DNA of 64,000 nt from Paraphysoderma sedebokerense (taxonomy: Eukaryota > Blastocladiomycota > Physodermatomycetes > Physodermatales > Physodermataceae): contig JAHLJZ010000045.1 of NCBI GenBank assembly GCA_025602915.1, positions 115,104 through 179,103 on the forward strand, in the 5' to 3' direction. This document shows, one piece after another, positions 48,403 through 59,857 of this stretch. The position numbers and the translations under genes were made by a program. Each line of letters starts with the position of its first letter. Position 1 is the stretch's first letter. The notes beneath the pieces are model-generated. The model searched no databases. It saw nothing but the letters and a program-made list of their open reading frames with translations, and was not told the DNA's origin.

Positions 48403-51118
48403 GCCGTCCCGCAATCAACGTACCATTCTTCATACGTTGCTTTCGATCTGCCTCAACTGGTCACTGCAAAGCATCAACCTTATCTTAATGTATACGGTAA
48501 GCAAAAATATGATTTTAAGTGCTTGCTGAATACGCCCGACTCATTTTTTCATGAATAATGCATCGATTCGTAACCAGGAGATCAGGTGTTTGTCACAAAA
48601 TCAGAGTATGAAGACAGGTTGGCTAAAGTCAAGTCGACGCTTGTGGTGTGTAGTTATTTGTGCTCTATTGAAATCTATATACATTCGACGACTATGCTTA
48701 AGTGATGTATAGTTTTCGAAAGTTTTTAATAATCGATTCTTTATCGTTTGATTTCTTTTATACCCACAAAATGTATTATCTAATGATCTTGTAGTCGGCC
48801 CTACGATCTCGAGGAGTGCGAGGGATATTCTCATTTCTGAACACATTAAAGAAGGCATCCGACGTAACGAATTCACTATCACTAATCAAATTTGAACAAG
48901 TCATCTTATCTCAAAGATTGCCGTTATCCCGACCGGTTAGTGTTTGTAGCGACTTTGCAAATCATTTTAAGATCAAAGCGATTTCCTTCTTTGTATGCTA
49001 ACACTTAGCTGTTGTTTCAAATAAGGACATCATAATCTTGTTCAACTCGTATGATACTCGCAATAGGAATATCATCAGCATCGAAAAATTCACAGAATCA
49101 CTTCTCCGGACTAGACTTTCCGAAAACAAGTTCAATGTTTTGAACATTTTTCTTGACAAATTGCTGCAAAGTGGATCCACGGAAAATGTACCAAGACCAG
49201 CTACGAAATCATTATCCACTGGTTTCCATGCAGTGAGTGTGACCTCTGGTGTGAGACTGCTAAACGTTCATCACCTCAGAATGATGTTCAATCCAAGCGG
49301 ACATCCCGATGTGGTTGCAGGTTTTGTATTTATTATCGTTTGGTCTCGTTTACAACGACCCCTTAACCGTAATGCAACAAGTACAGGTCGATCGAATGAA
49401 ACAGAGATCTTGTTAGAATTCTTGGACACTTTCGATTACAACTACGATATCACGAAATACGAATTTTTAAAGTACTATGAAATTATTGCGACGGTGATAC
49501 CCGATGATGATGAGTTTGTGGGAATCGCCAATGGAGTTTGGAATTTACATTTGGATTTACCAGTCGCCGCAGACAGTTCTCTGCAGAAAGGTGAACTTCT
49601 TACAGTACAGGGTACACAAAAACAGTCTGAATCAGTTCAAGAGCGGCAGATTGTAAACGCAGGAGACGAAGAGCCAGAATATAGAAGGGATAGCCGTTGC
49701 ACGATCGATGTAAATCCAAATAGTATTGGGAACAGGGTTGATCTTGCGGATTCCTCTCATCAGTCTGACAAGATGGAGGAGATTATAGCGACCGACTGTC
49801 GATTAGATACTGGCATAAGTAGCGACAACGCCGAAGTGACTCAAGGTGCTATTGCATCAAATACATTTTCAGTCGAAACTTCTTTTCGTCCTAAAGCATC
49901 CACATACTCTATTAAAACAATCACGCCCAACAAGCACCAACAGGTGGAATTACACCAGCATCAAGATGCCTCCGCAAATCTGTCTATAGCCAATCCCAAC
50001 TCCATCGGAATTCATTACATTCCTCTTCAATACCTCAACTCCCATCACATCACATCCTTACCTCAACTCAACCACCGCCGTCATCAGCACTCTCTCGCGC
50101 AGCATATTCAACTTTCACCGACACAATCCTTGGATTACATTAAATCACAGTTCAAAAAATTCAATTTTAAAGCCTCGTTGAATGACCTGTACAAATCATT
50201 TTATGATCAAAGTTTGGCTCTACAACAATCGAGACTATCACGTACCAAACTCGTGGATACTGTTACTTATAGTGGGGAAGGAGTGATTGATTTCCAAGCA
50301 TTTGTCAAAGGTTTGGTAACAGCTTTACCGGTTGTAAAAGAATGTCTGGGAGAAGACAATTTAAGCACTTTATGGAAATGGTTCGATCGCGAAGGAAATG
50401 GGGTTGTGGACTTCAGAGATGTTGTAGCTGTTTTTCGGGTGTGTAGTCTCAATCGCTTTTTTCAGAAATAATGTTTCTTGTTTGGTTTGTTTAAAATGGT
50501 ACTCACCTTTCTGTATCATAGGATAACGAATTGTCGCCTCGTCGAATAAAAGTCCTGGAACAAGCGTTTCAAAAATTAGATCCCGAGAATAATGGCGAAG
50601 TCAAAGTTGATTGAATAGAGAAAATGTATCAAGCAAAGTACGTATTTTTGATATCGTTTTACTATCTCCTTACTCAAATGTCTGACACCTTTCGTGATTT
50701 TGCTCTTATCCGGAATTCGTTGGTTCACCACAGATACAATATCAATGTCATGACGGGACTAGAAACTGAGCAAGTGGTGCTGAACAATCTCATAAATGAA
50801 TTTATAGTAACAGACAGGTATCGTTGGTTTCTCTTGGCTAAATATGAATTGACGTGAGATGTCGCTGATTTGAATATTGTTATGTGCAGAGCGACGGTGA
50901 CCAAGTCAGAATTCTTTAATTTCTACGCTAACCGAGGTTGCCAAATTGAAGATGACGGGTACTTTGTGTGCGTATTTTTTGAATTAATTATACTGTCGGT
51001 ATTCTTCTCTGACTCGTTTCCCATTACATTTTATGCCGATTCGACGTATGTCCCTGGTTTGGCGGTGTGTAGTTTAATGGTTTGGAATGAGTGGAGCCTA
51101 AGCAGCCAGGTTAGTTAA
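48403..51118 (+). CDS. Calcyphosin-like EF-hand protein with internal TGA (5' end unresolved)
   Basis: Exons 48403-48496, 48578-48645, 48795-48935, 49026-50438, 50522-50637, 50734-50817, 50890-50967 and 51073-51118 keep one frame. Two calcyphosin-type modules are visible. The first is SRGVRGIFSFLNTLKKASD, HPDVVAGF, LLEFLDTFDYNYDITKYEFLKYY and DDDEFVGIANGVWNL. The second is KWFDREGNGVVDFRDVVAVFR, LEQAFQKLDPENNGEVKVD, EFFNFYANRGCQIEDDGYF and MVWNEWSLSS. They are separated by a Gln/His-rich linker. Some loops (DREGNGVVDF, DPENNGEVKV) look Ca-binding, others are degenerate. A TGA at 50612-50614 falls inside the last EF-hand region, yet three further introns and the conserved C-terminus continue in frame. 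It is either a recent nonsense mutation, an error, or recoding. Calcyphosin relatives are common in ciliated or flagellated cells. Confidence 0.65.
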
Positions 51119-51369
51119 GAGTTTAAGTATCAAGGGTAAGATTTTATAGTGCAGAATAGTTAAGAGTTTTAGTCATATCCCGGTTGAATTGTTATAATCA
51201 TAAATTGTCGTTATTACAGTGTTATTACAAATAACAAAATTGGCGAGCCCTATTGTTCTCTGATCGCCACACACCGGAACTTTTGGCTGGTTGCCAGTTC
51301 CGTCATTCCTGAATCAACTACTCCAAATATGGTTAGCATTTTTGCAAATATTTGACATATTCATAAGAA

Positions 51370-53295
51370 ATGTCGGCACAATCACACGCAATCTCGGCCC
51401 TCCTCTCTTCGTTATCGTCATATAAGTCTTCCCCGGCCGGTTTGAACACTGTTTCCTTGGGCCCCTCAGATCCGGAAATCAATCGACTCATCTCTGTAAA
51501 ATATACTTCGTCATCTGGTTACGGACTTTACCTTTCTCCTTTTGCGTCGCTATCTCATATTGATACGGCAGAGACAAATATTGATCTATCGGGCACAGAT
51601 GACGAGAATACTGTAGCCGGTGGTACTTCATGTTCGATTTCCACGATACCGTTATCTGTCATTGTCAATACCAGTACGATTTACAGGATACTACGAAATT
51701 CTAAAAGTCATGATGACTTTATCAAACTTTATACTCGAATAGTAGAGAAACATCCAACATTTTTATCTGAAAGAATTTTTATTCTCTTGTTTTTACTGTA
51801 TTTTCGACTCGTCGATAAGAACAGTCAATTCAGTCAACCGATTACCTCGAAAATCCTAATCTTCGAGTGTCCAGAAATTACAAAATCGTATCTTCATTTC
51901 CTTAATTCTTTGTCGTCACCTCTCACCCCAGTTTTTTATACCGAGGATGAAATAAAGTTGTTAAAAGGAACGAGTCTGTTTGGTTCTGTGGCTGCTAAAG
52001 TACGGAAATTGCACAAGGAGTGGGAGGTTTTGGAACAGGTTTGGAGTGAGTTTGAGATGGGTTTAAGGAGGGGAAAGAAAATGGGGGAAACTGATGGAGT
52101 ATGCTTATTGAATTTCGAAGATTTTAAATGGGCAGATTCAATTTACTGGTCTCGGGTTTTGGAGTATCCAATGGACAAAGACAGTTGGATTGCAAAGTTT
52201 GCAAAATTTTCGGTGCAGAAAGATTCGATCGAGACCTTAACAGAATTAGAGTCATTACCGCCAGCTATGCAAAGTCTAGTCAAAAATCCTACAGTTAATT
52301 TGATTCCGTTTTTGGATTTCGCTAATCATTCTTTTCACCCGACTATCAGGTGGAATGTGAACGAGGAAAAAGGATTGATAGAGTTGGTTTTAACAGAGAC
52401 GGGAAAGCAGGCTTTGCGACAAGCCAAGTCTACAATTGGGGTAGATAAAAGTCCACACACGTTGACCGAAGTGGAGAAATCGATTCAAATACATGCACCT
52501 CTCGACTCGGATATTGAATTGACGATCGATTACGGTCCTAAACCATCTTCTGAACTCGTCTTCTCGTATGGGTTCGCTGTTCCCGATAATCCGAATACTA
52601 ATTTACACATTCAAATTGTGGAAGAATGGAATGAATTAATGATGTATTCTGAAGGTGGGGAAACAATGCAGCTGAAAGCCCAGGTGCTGCAAGAGCTGGG
52701 TGGAGGTCCGGTTTTAAAAGTCAAATCCAACGCATTGAATGAGAATGAGCTAAAGGAGGAAATGAAGAAAAGTCCAAAAGAAAGATTAGAAAAGTGGTTC
52801 GATAGGTTCAGTGTGTGGGGGTTGACGTTAATTGCAATGGAGAACGAGTCATTCAAGTTTGTTGAAAAGAAAATGGACGGACACGACCAAGAAACGGAGA
52901 ATGTAGTTTTAGTGAACGGGGTCAGAGTCCACGACGGTAAAGTTATGGACGGGATTGTTGAAAGTGAGTTGAAGAAAGTAGAAGTTGTGGGGGGAGTTTG
53001 GGAGTTTTTGAGCGTCGTTGTGAGCCGACGGTTGGAAGGATTGTCGAATAGTGAGTGGGCGCTACGGAAAGAGAATGCGGAAAACGGTCAGTCTTATGTT
53101 GAGGTAGAGTTTATCGGCGTGGACGACGAGAGTGGAGAATTAATTGACGGCAATGGAGAGAATGCAAAAACTGAATCGTCAGGATTGCATCGAGTTCGAG
53201 CTGCCGTCGCTGGAAATGTTCGCGTTGTGCGGCAAGAGGAGCAGGGACTATTGGAAGACCTGATGATGGGTTTAGGGTTGCAATTGTGGACTTGA
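51370..53295 (+). CDS. SET-domain lysine methyltransferase (RKM / SETD-like)
   Basis: A single 641-codon exon. It resembles the Rubisco-LSMT/RKM/SETD3-4 group of non-histone lysine methyltransferases: an early GYGLYLSP segment (SET start with a G-x-G-like turn), a long helical insertion, NLIPFLDFANHSFHP (the cofactor-binding NH motif), then ELTIDYGPKPSSELVFSYGF with the catalytic Tyr region, and a C-terminal substrate-binding helical domain. In yeasts such enzymes mostly modify ribosomal proteins; the substrate here is unknown. Long acidic and Glu/Lys-rich stretches in the last 200 residues make it larger than average. The gap back to the previous gene (51119-51369) is too short for another gene. 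Confidence 0.85.
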   Translation: MSAQSHAISALLSSLSSYKSSPAGLNTVSLGPSDPEINRLISVKYTSSSGYGLYLSPFASLSHIDTAETNIDLSGTDDENTVAGGTSCSISTIPLSVIVNTSTIYRILRNSKSHDDFIKLYTRIVEKHPTFLSERIFILLFLLYFRLVDKNSQFSQPITSKILIFECPEITKSYLHFLNSLSSPLTPVFYTEDEIKLLKGTSLFGSVAAKVRKLHKEWEVLEQVWSEFEMGLRRGKKMGETDGVCLLNFEDFKWADSIYWSRVLEYPMDKDSWIAKFAKFSVQKDSIETLTELESLPPAMQSLVKNPTVNLIPFLDFANHSFHPTIRWNVNEEKGLIELVLTETGKQALRQAKSTIGVDKSPHTLTEVEKSIQIHAPLDSDIELTIDYGPKPSSELVFSYGFAVPDNPNTNLHIQIVEEWNELMMYSEGGETMQLKAQVLQELGGGPVLKVKSNALNENELKEEMKKSPKERLEKWFDRFSVWGLTLIAMENESFKFVEKKMDGHDQETENVVLVNGVRVHDGKVMDGIVESELKKVEVVGGVWEFLSVVVSRRLEGLSNSEWALRKENAENGQSYVEVEFIGVDDESGELIDGNGENAKTESSGLHRVRAAVAGNVRVVRQEEQGLLEDLMMGLGLQLWT

Positions 53296-53640
53296 TGTGA
53301 AGGGGGTAAATCACAATCATTACAAATAGTAATAATAATACTCTGATGTCTTTATATATTTGATAATAGTATTATCCAATGCAAATGAATAATAATAATC
53401 TTGTATATTGTACACTGTACTAATATACTGAATGAATGATGTCTGGTTAGTTTAATCGCCATGGCAACCTACACGTGAGTGCCATGCGTGCAGAGTCGCA
53501 GAGGGAATCAGCGGGACAATCGTGTGGGAAGTCGCAATCGTTCCCTCTCTCGACGACGATATCATTCCCTCCCTTCCTCCCAACGCACATCCCCTCAAAC
53601 GTACGATATATAAGTGATGGCTGCCCGCGGTCCCTCTCCC
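53296..53640. promoter_or_regulatory. Promoter region of CCT7
   Basis: Intergenic DNA ending in GATATATAAG (about 53,606-53,615), a TATA-like element about 25-35 bp upstream of the proposed CCT7 first ATG. Pyrimidine-rich (CCCTC) tracts flank it. No gene seen. Confidence 0.4.
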
Positions 53641-56105
53641 ATGATGATGGTATGTCTCTCTTCTCCACTCCGTCCGCCGCTGTTTGTCAACTAGGCCGCC
53701 GGTTGCGGATGCCGCTCGCGTTGGCAATCACTCCAACAAACTATGATGGTGGCCTCCCTTTCTAATCCACCCTTGATGATAATGTCATGATGTGGATCCG
53801 ATTGTTATAAAGTTGATATATTAAATGAGTCGACTGGGTTATTTCAATTCTAACCGGTTTATTTTGTTTCCTCTTGAATGTTGTATTGAATTCCACAACA
53901 AACACGTATACATCTACTCGACTTCGATCCGATTCCATTCATTTCCGACTCCTCAATTATGTATATCATTAATGACCGTGTTGCTCCACAATACTGAAAC
54001 CACATCCGCTTTGCGAATCTATAAATACTCAATCTCGTGCTCACCATTCTTTTGGCCCCGCAACCTTGGCACCTGTGATTATTTAAACCACACAGCAACC
54101 TCAAATTATTCTCCTTAAAGAAGGAACAGATACTTCGCAAGGAAAAGGACAGTTGTTGTCTAATATTACAGCTTGTATGGCTGTTGTTGATACTGTCCGA
54201 ACAACGCTGGGTCCAAGAGGGATGGATAAATTGATGGTCGATGAGAAAGGTTTGTTTTGAGTTTGAGACTTTTCATATATAGTTGTCGGCGTCAGTTTAC
54301 TAACAAATGATTCCTTCCCTCGCCCCTTTGTATACTCTAATGTCTAATAGGTTCAGTCACAATTTCGAATGACGGCGCTACAATCATGAAACTTCTCGAT
54401 ATCGTTCACCCGGCCGCTAAAACTCTAGTGGATATCGCAAGAGCTCAAGATGCCGAAGTTGGTGATGGTACCACGAGTGTTGTCTTGTTGGCTGGTGAAT
54501 TGTTGAAGGAAATCAAACCATTAGTGGAAGAAGGCGTTAGCCCTCAAGTTATCATTAAAGGTTTCAGGAAAGCCTCAGTTTTGGTACGTCCTCCCTTGCT
54601 GGGCCTTAGATGTCGCTTTCATTCGACGAATTTATTCATTGCAATTACCGTGAGAATCCTGTTAATGTGTTTTTCTATTTTAGGCTGTTCAAAAAGTGAG
54701 AGAACTCGCTGCTCAGCTTCGCAAAACCGCTAACCCAGAAGGCTTCAGGGACACGTTGATGAAATGCGCCGCCACATCTATGTCATCCAAATTGATTCAT
54801 TCGCATAAAGATTTCTTCACAAAAATGGTTGTAGATGCAGTTCTCCGATTAGATGAAGCCGACGCTTTGAATGAAAATCTTATTGGAATGAAAAAAGTTC
54901 CCGGTGGTGGTGTTCAAGATTCCTTCTTGGTTGACGGTGTCGCTTTCAAGAAGACCTTTTCGTATGCTGGATTTGAACAGCAGCCAAAAAGTTTCAAGAA
55001 CCCCAAGATTCTGTGCCTGAACGTAGAATTGGAATTGAAAGCTGAGAAAGATAACGCTGAAGTCAGAGTTGAAAAAGTCAATGTATGTTATTCCTCAATG
55101 CGAAATCTCTTCTCCCATCTCAAACTGCGGACAGTCGATTCACATGATTATTCATACTTGTGTAGGAATATCAAGCCATCGTTGACGCTGAATGGAAAAT
55201 CATCTACGAAAAACTGGAAAAGATTGTTGCAACCGGTGCTAAAGTCGTTTTATCCAAACTTCCTATCGGTGATCTTGCAACCCAATATTTCGCAGACCGA
55301 GATATCTTCTGCGCTGGTCGTGTTCCTACCGAAGATTTAATCCGTGTTACAAAAGCCGTCGGTGGTTCTGTTCAATCATCTGTCAACGATTTAAAACCTG
55401 AGCATTTAGGAAACTGTGAACAATTTGAGGAAAGACAAATTGGAGGAGAGCGATTCAATCTTTTCACTGGATGCCCTAAATCAAAGACTTGTACATTAAT
55501 TCTGAGAGGTGGTGCTGAGCAGTTCATAGCTGAAGTAGAAAGAAGTTTACACGACGCTATCATGATTGTGAGAAGAGCTATCAAATGCAAGGAAGTTGTT
55601 GCTGGTGGTGGTGCTATTGAGGTACGAGTCTCGTCTCTGTCGTCTTGCTCTCTTTATCCGATTCTGATCGTTGCTTGCAATCGTATAGATGGCTTTGTCT
55701 CGCTACCTTCGTGAAACTGCCAAGACAATCGAAGGTAAACAACAGCTTATCATTACCCATTTCGCCAAAGCTTTGGAAATAATTCCTCGTCAACTTTGCG
55801 ACAATGCTGGTTTCGATGCCACCGATATTCTGAATAAACTCCGCCAGAAACATGCGTCGTCGCCTGACAACAAATGGTTCGGAGTTGATATCATGTCTGA
55901 AGGTATCGCCGATAACTTTGAAAAGTTTGTGTGGGAGCCGAGTTTGGTCAAGATCAATTGTATCAGTGCGGCCTCGGAAGCAGCTTGTTTAGTTTTGAGT
56001 GTAGACGAGACCGTGAAGAACGCTTCTAGTGATAAGCCACCAGAAATGGGTCCGGCTGGACGAGGTCGAGGAGGTATGGGTCGAGGAAGAGGAATGAGAC
56101 GTTAA
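53641..56105 (+). CDS. CCT7: CCT/TRiC chaperonin subunit eta
   Basis: Exons 53641-53649, 54096-54249, 54351-54583, 54684-55082, 55166-55621 and 55689-56105 give 555 residues. It is one of eight subunits of the cytosolic chaperonin that folds actin and tubulin. Family sequence is unmistakable: [14 protein letters not shown] at the start, [14 protein letters not shown] (nucleotide P-loop), [40 protein letters not shown] specific to eta, AGGGAIE and a Gly/Arg-rich tail ([14 protein letters not shown]). The first exon is proposed to encode only Met-Met-Met and to be joined across a 446-nt intron. Eta subunits in other eukaryotes begin MM-P just before this position, which supports it, but the exact start is the weakest part. 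Confidence 0.93.
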
Positions 56106-56690
56106 GGTTCTTGTTCGGTGAATGATTTGTAGTGTATCGTGAAGATATCTTTGTGAATCGTGAATTGGACTATATTTGTTTAGTTTTTTGTCATGGAACA
56201 TATGTACTTTTTGAATTTGATGTGATGATTATTTGGATTTGTAGCATATCGTGATCTAAAATGTAAGGAAAATAACATTTAGACAGTCATTGGATCTGAA
56301 TTTTCCTTCCTGTTTATGCTTTTTTATATGATTATTATTCTTCTAAAATATAGTTTTTCACAAATTCCAATATCAGGAGGAATGATAATTTTCATACATG
56401 ATTCACAGTCATCTGTGAACGAGTGAACGACTGTTCAAAATTTGTCCAGGCCTTGAAGTCGAAGGCCGAATTCAAAACTAGCGGACAGAAAACTCGGTAT
56501 CGAGTATCTATTCAGATTATTCCATCTATTTAAGAGCAGACCTCAACTTTGATAGAGTCTGCTGTTGGGTACCGAAGCTGTGGAGAATCATAAGAAAAGA
56601 ACGATATCTCCGGTCCCGACTAAGTGAACGGTTTTTTGTTTCCGCGATACCAATCGTTATACCCCTAATCGCAGAAAAACTTAAACAACT
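56106..56690. other. Intergenic
   Basis: 3' flank of CCT7 and promoter of the next gene. CTATTTAAG near 56,526 is TATA-like. No gene seen. Confidence 0.45.
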
Positions 56691-58749
56691 ATGCCCCATT
56701 TGCGAAATTTCAATCTACTTGGTTTTGCTACTCTGGTAGCCCTGTTATCTTGTATAACCCGCATATCGAATGGCCAATGTATCACTAACTTTGACGAAAA
56801 TGTGGATTATTTTGCTAACGGCAATTACCAAACGATCGGGAGTATAGGTTTGTATTGTCAGTTTTACTGACTGAATTTTAATTTGATTGTCTTGTTTTAT
56901 TCTTTTGTCGGGTCTGTGGCTACAGATTTAAAATCTGTTGTCGCGACGTTGGCAGAGACTACAAAAAAAAAAAAGTTTCGTGCCCGCGGTGGTATAGAAC
57001 CGAAAAACTCAGTTGAAGAAAGATTGCATGAAAAAAGAGTGTGATAGAAAGCATGAAGTAACTTCTACTCTACGTACTATTTGAAATTGATTTAGATTCC
57101 TTGTCCGGCTTTTCCATCCAATACAACAAGTACTACAAGCTCCTTAAAAACGGTCGAACTGGAGATACTTATGCCCTTTATTTATGTGGAAGTAAAGTTC
57201 CTTCTGATGTACCGGCGGGTACTAAAACATTTCAAGTACCAGTTGAGAGAGTGGCGATTGCGAGTGGATTTGATTTGGTGCCGTATTTAGAAGTAAGTTG
57301 ATTGTTATTTCAAGAGAGCGGGAACGATTCGACATGTCTGATGTTTTCAGAATGATCAATTTAGTAGCCATGTATGTTGAGCTAACGTTTATTCTTGATG
57401 ATCTGGGTATAAAATAGCTTCTTGGTGTTCGAAAAAAACTCAAATTCCATCCATCACCAGTCAACGAAACTTCTCCTTGCGTTGAAAAAATGATTGCCTC
57501 CGGCGCTGTCACCGCATTCGATGCAAACGGTGATGCCAGTCAATATGATATTTTTTTTACCGATGGTAATGATTCCGCTGGTTTGGGTAACAATAAACGT
57601 GTGGTTGTTAGTGCTAGTAACAAGGAAAACGGTCCGCTCAACGTACGTTATTTCACTCCATTAATCACTTCATGAGTGAGGCTAACCGGTTTTGTGATGA
57701 TTCCATAGAGAGCCGAATATCTTTACTTTGTTTCATCGTTCTTTAACCTTGAAGCAGTGGCAAAGGAAGTGGTACCCACGATTCGAAAACACTACAATTG
57801 TCGTAAAACTGAATTGGAAAAGTATTACTCTACTAATCCGAAACCTCGAGTTGCGTGGATTAAGAAAGAGGCTGGTGGATCATGGACTATGAATGGACTT
57901 TACGAAAGACAGTTATTATCGCACGCAGGTAAGAAATTCCACAAATAATTTTAGTCGGAATCTTGAAGTCAGTTTTTAAGTTTTTTGAACTAAAACTTAA
58001 TCATGTCTTCTATCAGGTGTTCAACCTCTTGATACGGCAACCGGCCTTTCAACCGAATCTTTACTTGAACGGGTTCGAACTGTAGATGTTGTAATTGATT
58101 CATCACAGTACCCCGGTGGTTTACAATATCAAGAATATTTGCGCAATAACTTTGGTATTGACAATGCAAATTCAAACCCGTACAAATGGGTTACAGATAA
58201 ACAAGTGTGGAAGACAGACGCCAGAAGAACTGACGATGGTTATGACGGTAAGTAGCTAACATGTAAACCAGAAATATCCAAATACACACCAAGCTAATTA
58301 CACTTTCATGACATAACATAGCTTGGACGGAATTCTCTACATCTCATCCCCACCTCGTAATGCAGGATTTAACATATATCTTTCAACCCACTCTACAAAC
58401 AAGTTATACCCGTCGGTTCATCCGAAATTATGCCAAATTCGATTCCATCAGAACGGTATCACCAAATCAATGCGCCAGTCCCATTAACTTACAATTTACT
58501 CCCAACAGTGGATCTATAGATGACAGATTAGTATACTCGGCCGAGAATGAAGCAGATTGCAAAAACTTCGTGGACGCGGAACCGAGCGGAAGTCAGGGTG
58601 TAGGTGACACTGGTTCTGGAGGCGGAAAATCCAATGTCGGTGCTATAGTTGGTGGAGTGATTGGTGCTGTCGTTGTGGTGGGTGCTTTGGCTTTTGGGGT
58701 ACCCAAATATTTAAGATGGAGGCGATTTAAACGGTACGGTTTAGCTTAA
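56691..58749 (+). CDS. Periplasmic-binding-protein-like (TroA/BtuF-type) membrane-anchored protein
   Basis: Exons 56691-56847, 57096-57292, 57351-57371, 57418-57642, 57709-57928, 58017-58247 and 58322-58749 give 492 residues. A signal peptide (LLGFATLVALLSCITRISNG) precedes a two-lobe solute-binding-protein-like body with YYKLLKN, YALYLCGSKVP, FQVPVERVAIAS, LVPYLE, SPCVEKM and WIKKEAGGSW. The C-terminus has a Gly/Ser linker and one membrane helix (VGAIVGGVIGAVVVVGALAF) followed by basic residues (RWRRFKR). Related eukaryotic proteins are known from fungi and oomycetes. Binding of iron or a cobalamin-like ligand is only an analogy to the bacterial fold. Exon 3 is a 21-nt microexon. No ABC permease is nearby. 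Confidence 0.8.
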
Positions 58750-59116
58750 CAGAAGATAAGAATTCTTAGACTGAAAGCGATATAATTATCGACAGTTTAC
58801 ATCGTTATGTATTGGGTTAATGTGTTTGGTTAGACATTTTTAGCTGTGATTTAATTCTCTCAGTAATTTGGTCACAACATAGATATTTTACAATAAGTTT
58901 ATTACAACTACATTCGGAATTAGAATCGTTTCAAAAATCGAAGCGTTCGTGGTATTATCGATGCAATTATTGAAGTTGGCGACGTGGACTGGAAGGCTGG
59001 CCGGCTGTATATAAAAATTGGGCAAAATATATCCACTGTTAATAACCATTCAGGTGGGTCATCTCTGATGAAGCCTCCTAATCATCCAGCAATCAACTCA
59101 TACTCGCCGAGATCCC
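58750..59116. other. Intergenic, convergent 3' ends
   Basis: Spacer between the binding-protein-like gene and uS13m. No feature seen. Confidence 0.5.
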
Positions 59117-59605
59117 TTACTCAGTAGAAATAACAACATACCAATACGTTGAATAATCCTTAGCCAGCCATCTCTTATTCAATTTTCCAGCTGTGACGGC
59201 ATTCGTTCTATACCGTTGACCTCTCACCGGTAACCCCAATTCAAATTTCCTTCCCTTCACGGTCCCAATTTGTTTATGATGCAACACCCTATTTTTAATT
59301 TCTCTTCTTAAATCACCTTCCAACGTCATTTTGTTTAATATCTCACCCAATTGATTGATTTGAGTTTCTGAAAGTTCTTGTAGCTTGCACGCCGGGTGAA
59401 TCGATAATTGGTTACATATTTTGGCAGCGAGAGGACGACCGATACCGTAGAAATACGAAAGCGCTACTGGAACGGTTTTACGATCTGGTAAATTTACGCC
59501 GAGAAGATGAAGCATCCTTATCAAAGAATATAATGATTTTAATGGTTTGGGATGATAGCTGGAAAGTGGGTGTTTAACTCGACCTGTTGTCAAGGAAATG
59601 GTCAC
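59117..59605 (-). CDS. Mitochondrial small ribosomal subunit protein uS13
   Basis: A single exon of up to 162 residues. The uS13 core is clear: MLHLLGVNLPDRKTVPVALSY-like start, FYGIGRPLAAKICNQL (helix-hairpin), LRREIKNRVLHHKQIGTVKG and the C-terminal LPVRGQRYRTNA...GKLNKRW that binds the 16S/12S head. Lack of eukaryotic cytosolic S18 features and the VLPVRGQRT-like bacterial tail mark it as the nuclear-encoded mitochondrial protein (yeast Sws2 type). The upstream Met at 59605 adds 30 residues that are basic and hydroxylated, plausible as a targeting leader; the inner Met before LHLLG is the alternative start. Confidence 0.88.
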   Translation of the reverse strand: MTISLTTGRVKHPLSSYHPKPLKSLYSLIRMLHLLGVNLPDRKTVPVALSYFYGIGRPLAAKICNQLSIHPACKLQELSETQINQLGEILNKMTLEGDLRREIKNRVLHHKQIGTVKGRKFELGLPVRGQRYRTNAVTAGKLNKRWLAKDYSTYWYVVISTE

Positions 59606-59857
59606 GTGTGTATTAAGTTCCAGACGGAATAGACTCGTATCGCGAACACGAAATTATATCGTAGGGACTCGGGCAAAATGTTTAGCCTTTCAATCGCGAA
59701 TTCGTTCCCACAAGAGGTTATAAAACAGTGGAATAGTATGCTAGAGGGACGGATGTTAAGTCTTGAACACAATTTTTTTCTTCACAAATGATTTTAAGTT
59801 GAAGCATATGATGATATGAAGATACATCGATATCGTATGTTCTCCGATCATTCTCAC

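Noticed and set aside
53475-53765. 96-codon plus-strand ORF before CCT7
   Set aside because: Overlaps the CCT7 promoter, first exon and intron, with no protein-like features.
56691-58749. Recent bacterial transfer of the binding-protein-like gene
   Set aside because: Six spliceosomal introns, a eukaryotic leader and known fungal/oomycete relatives argue against a recent transfer or contamination.
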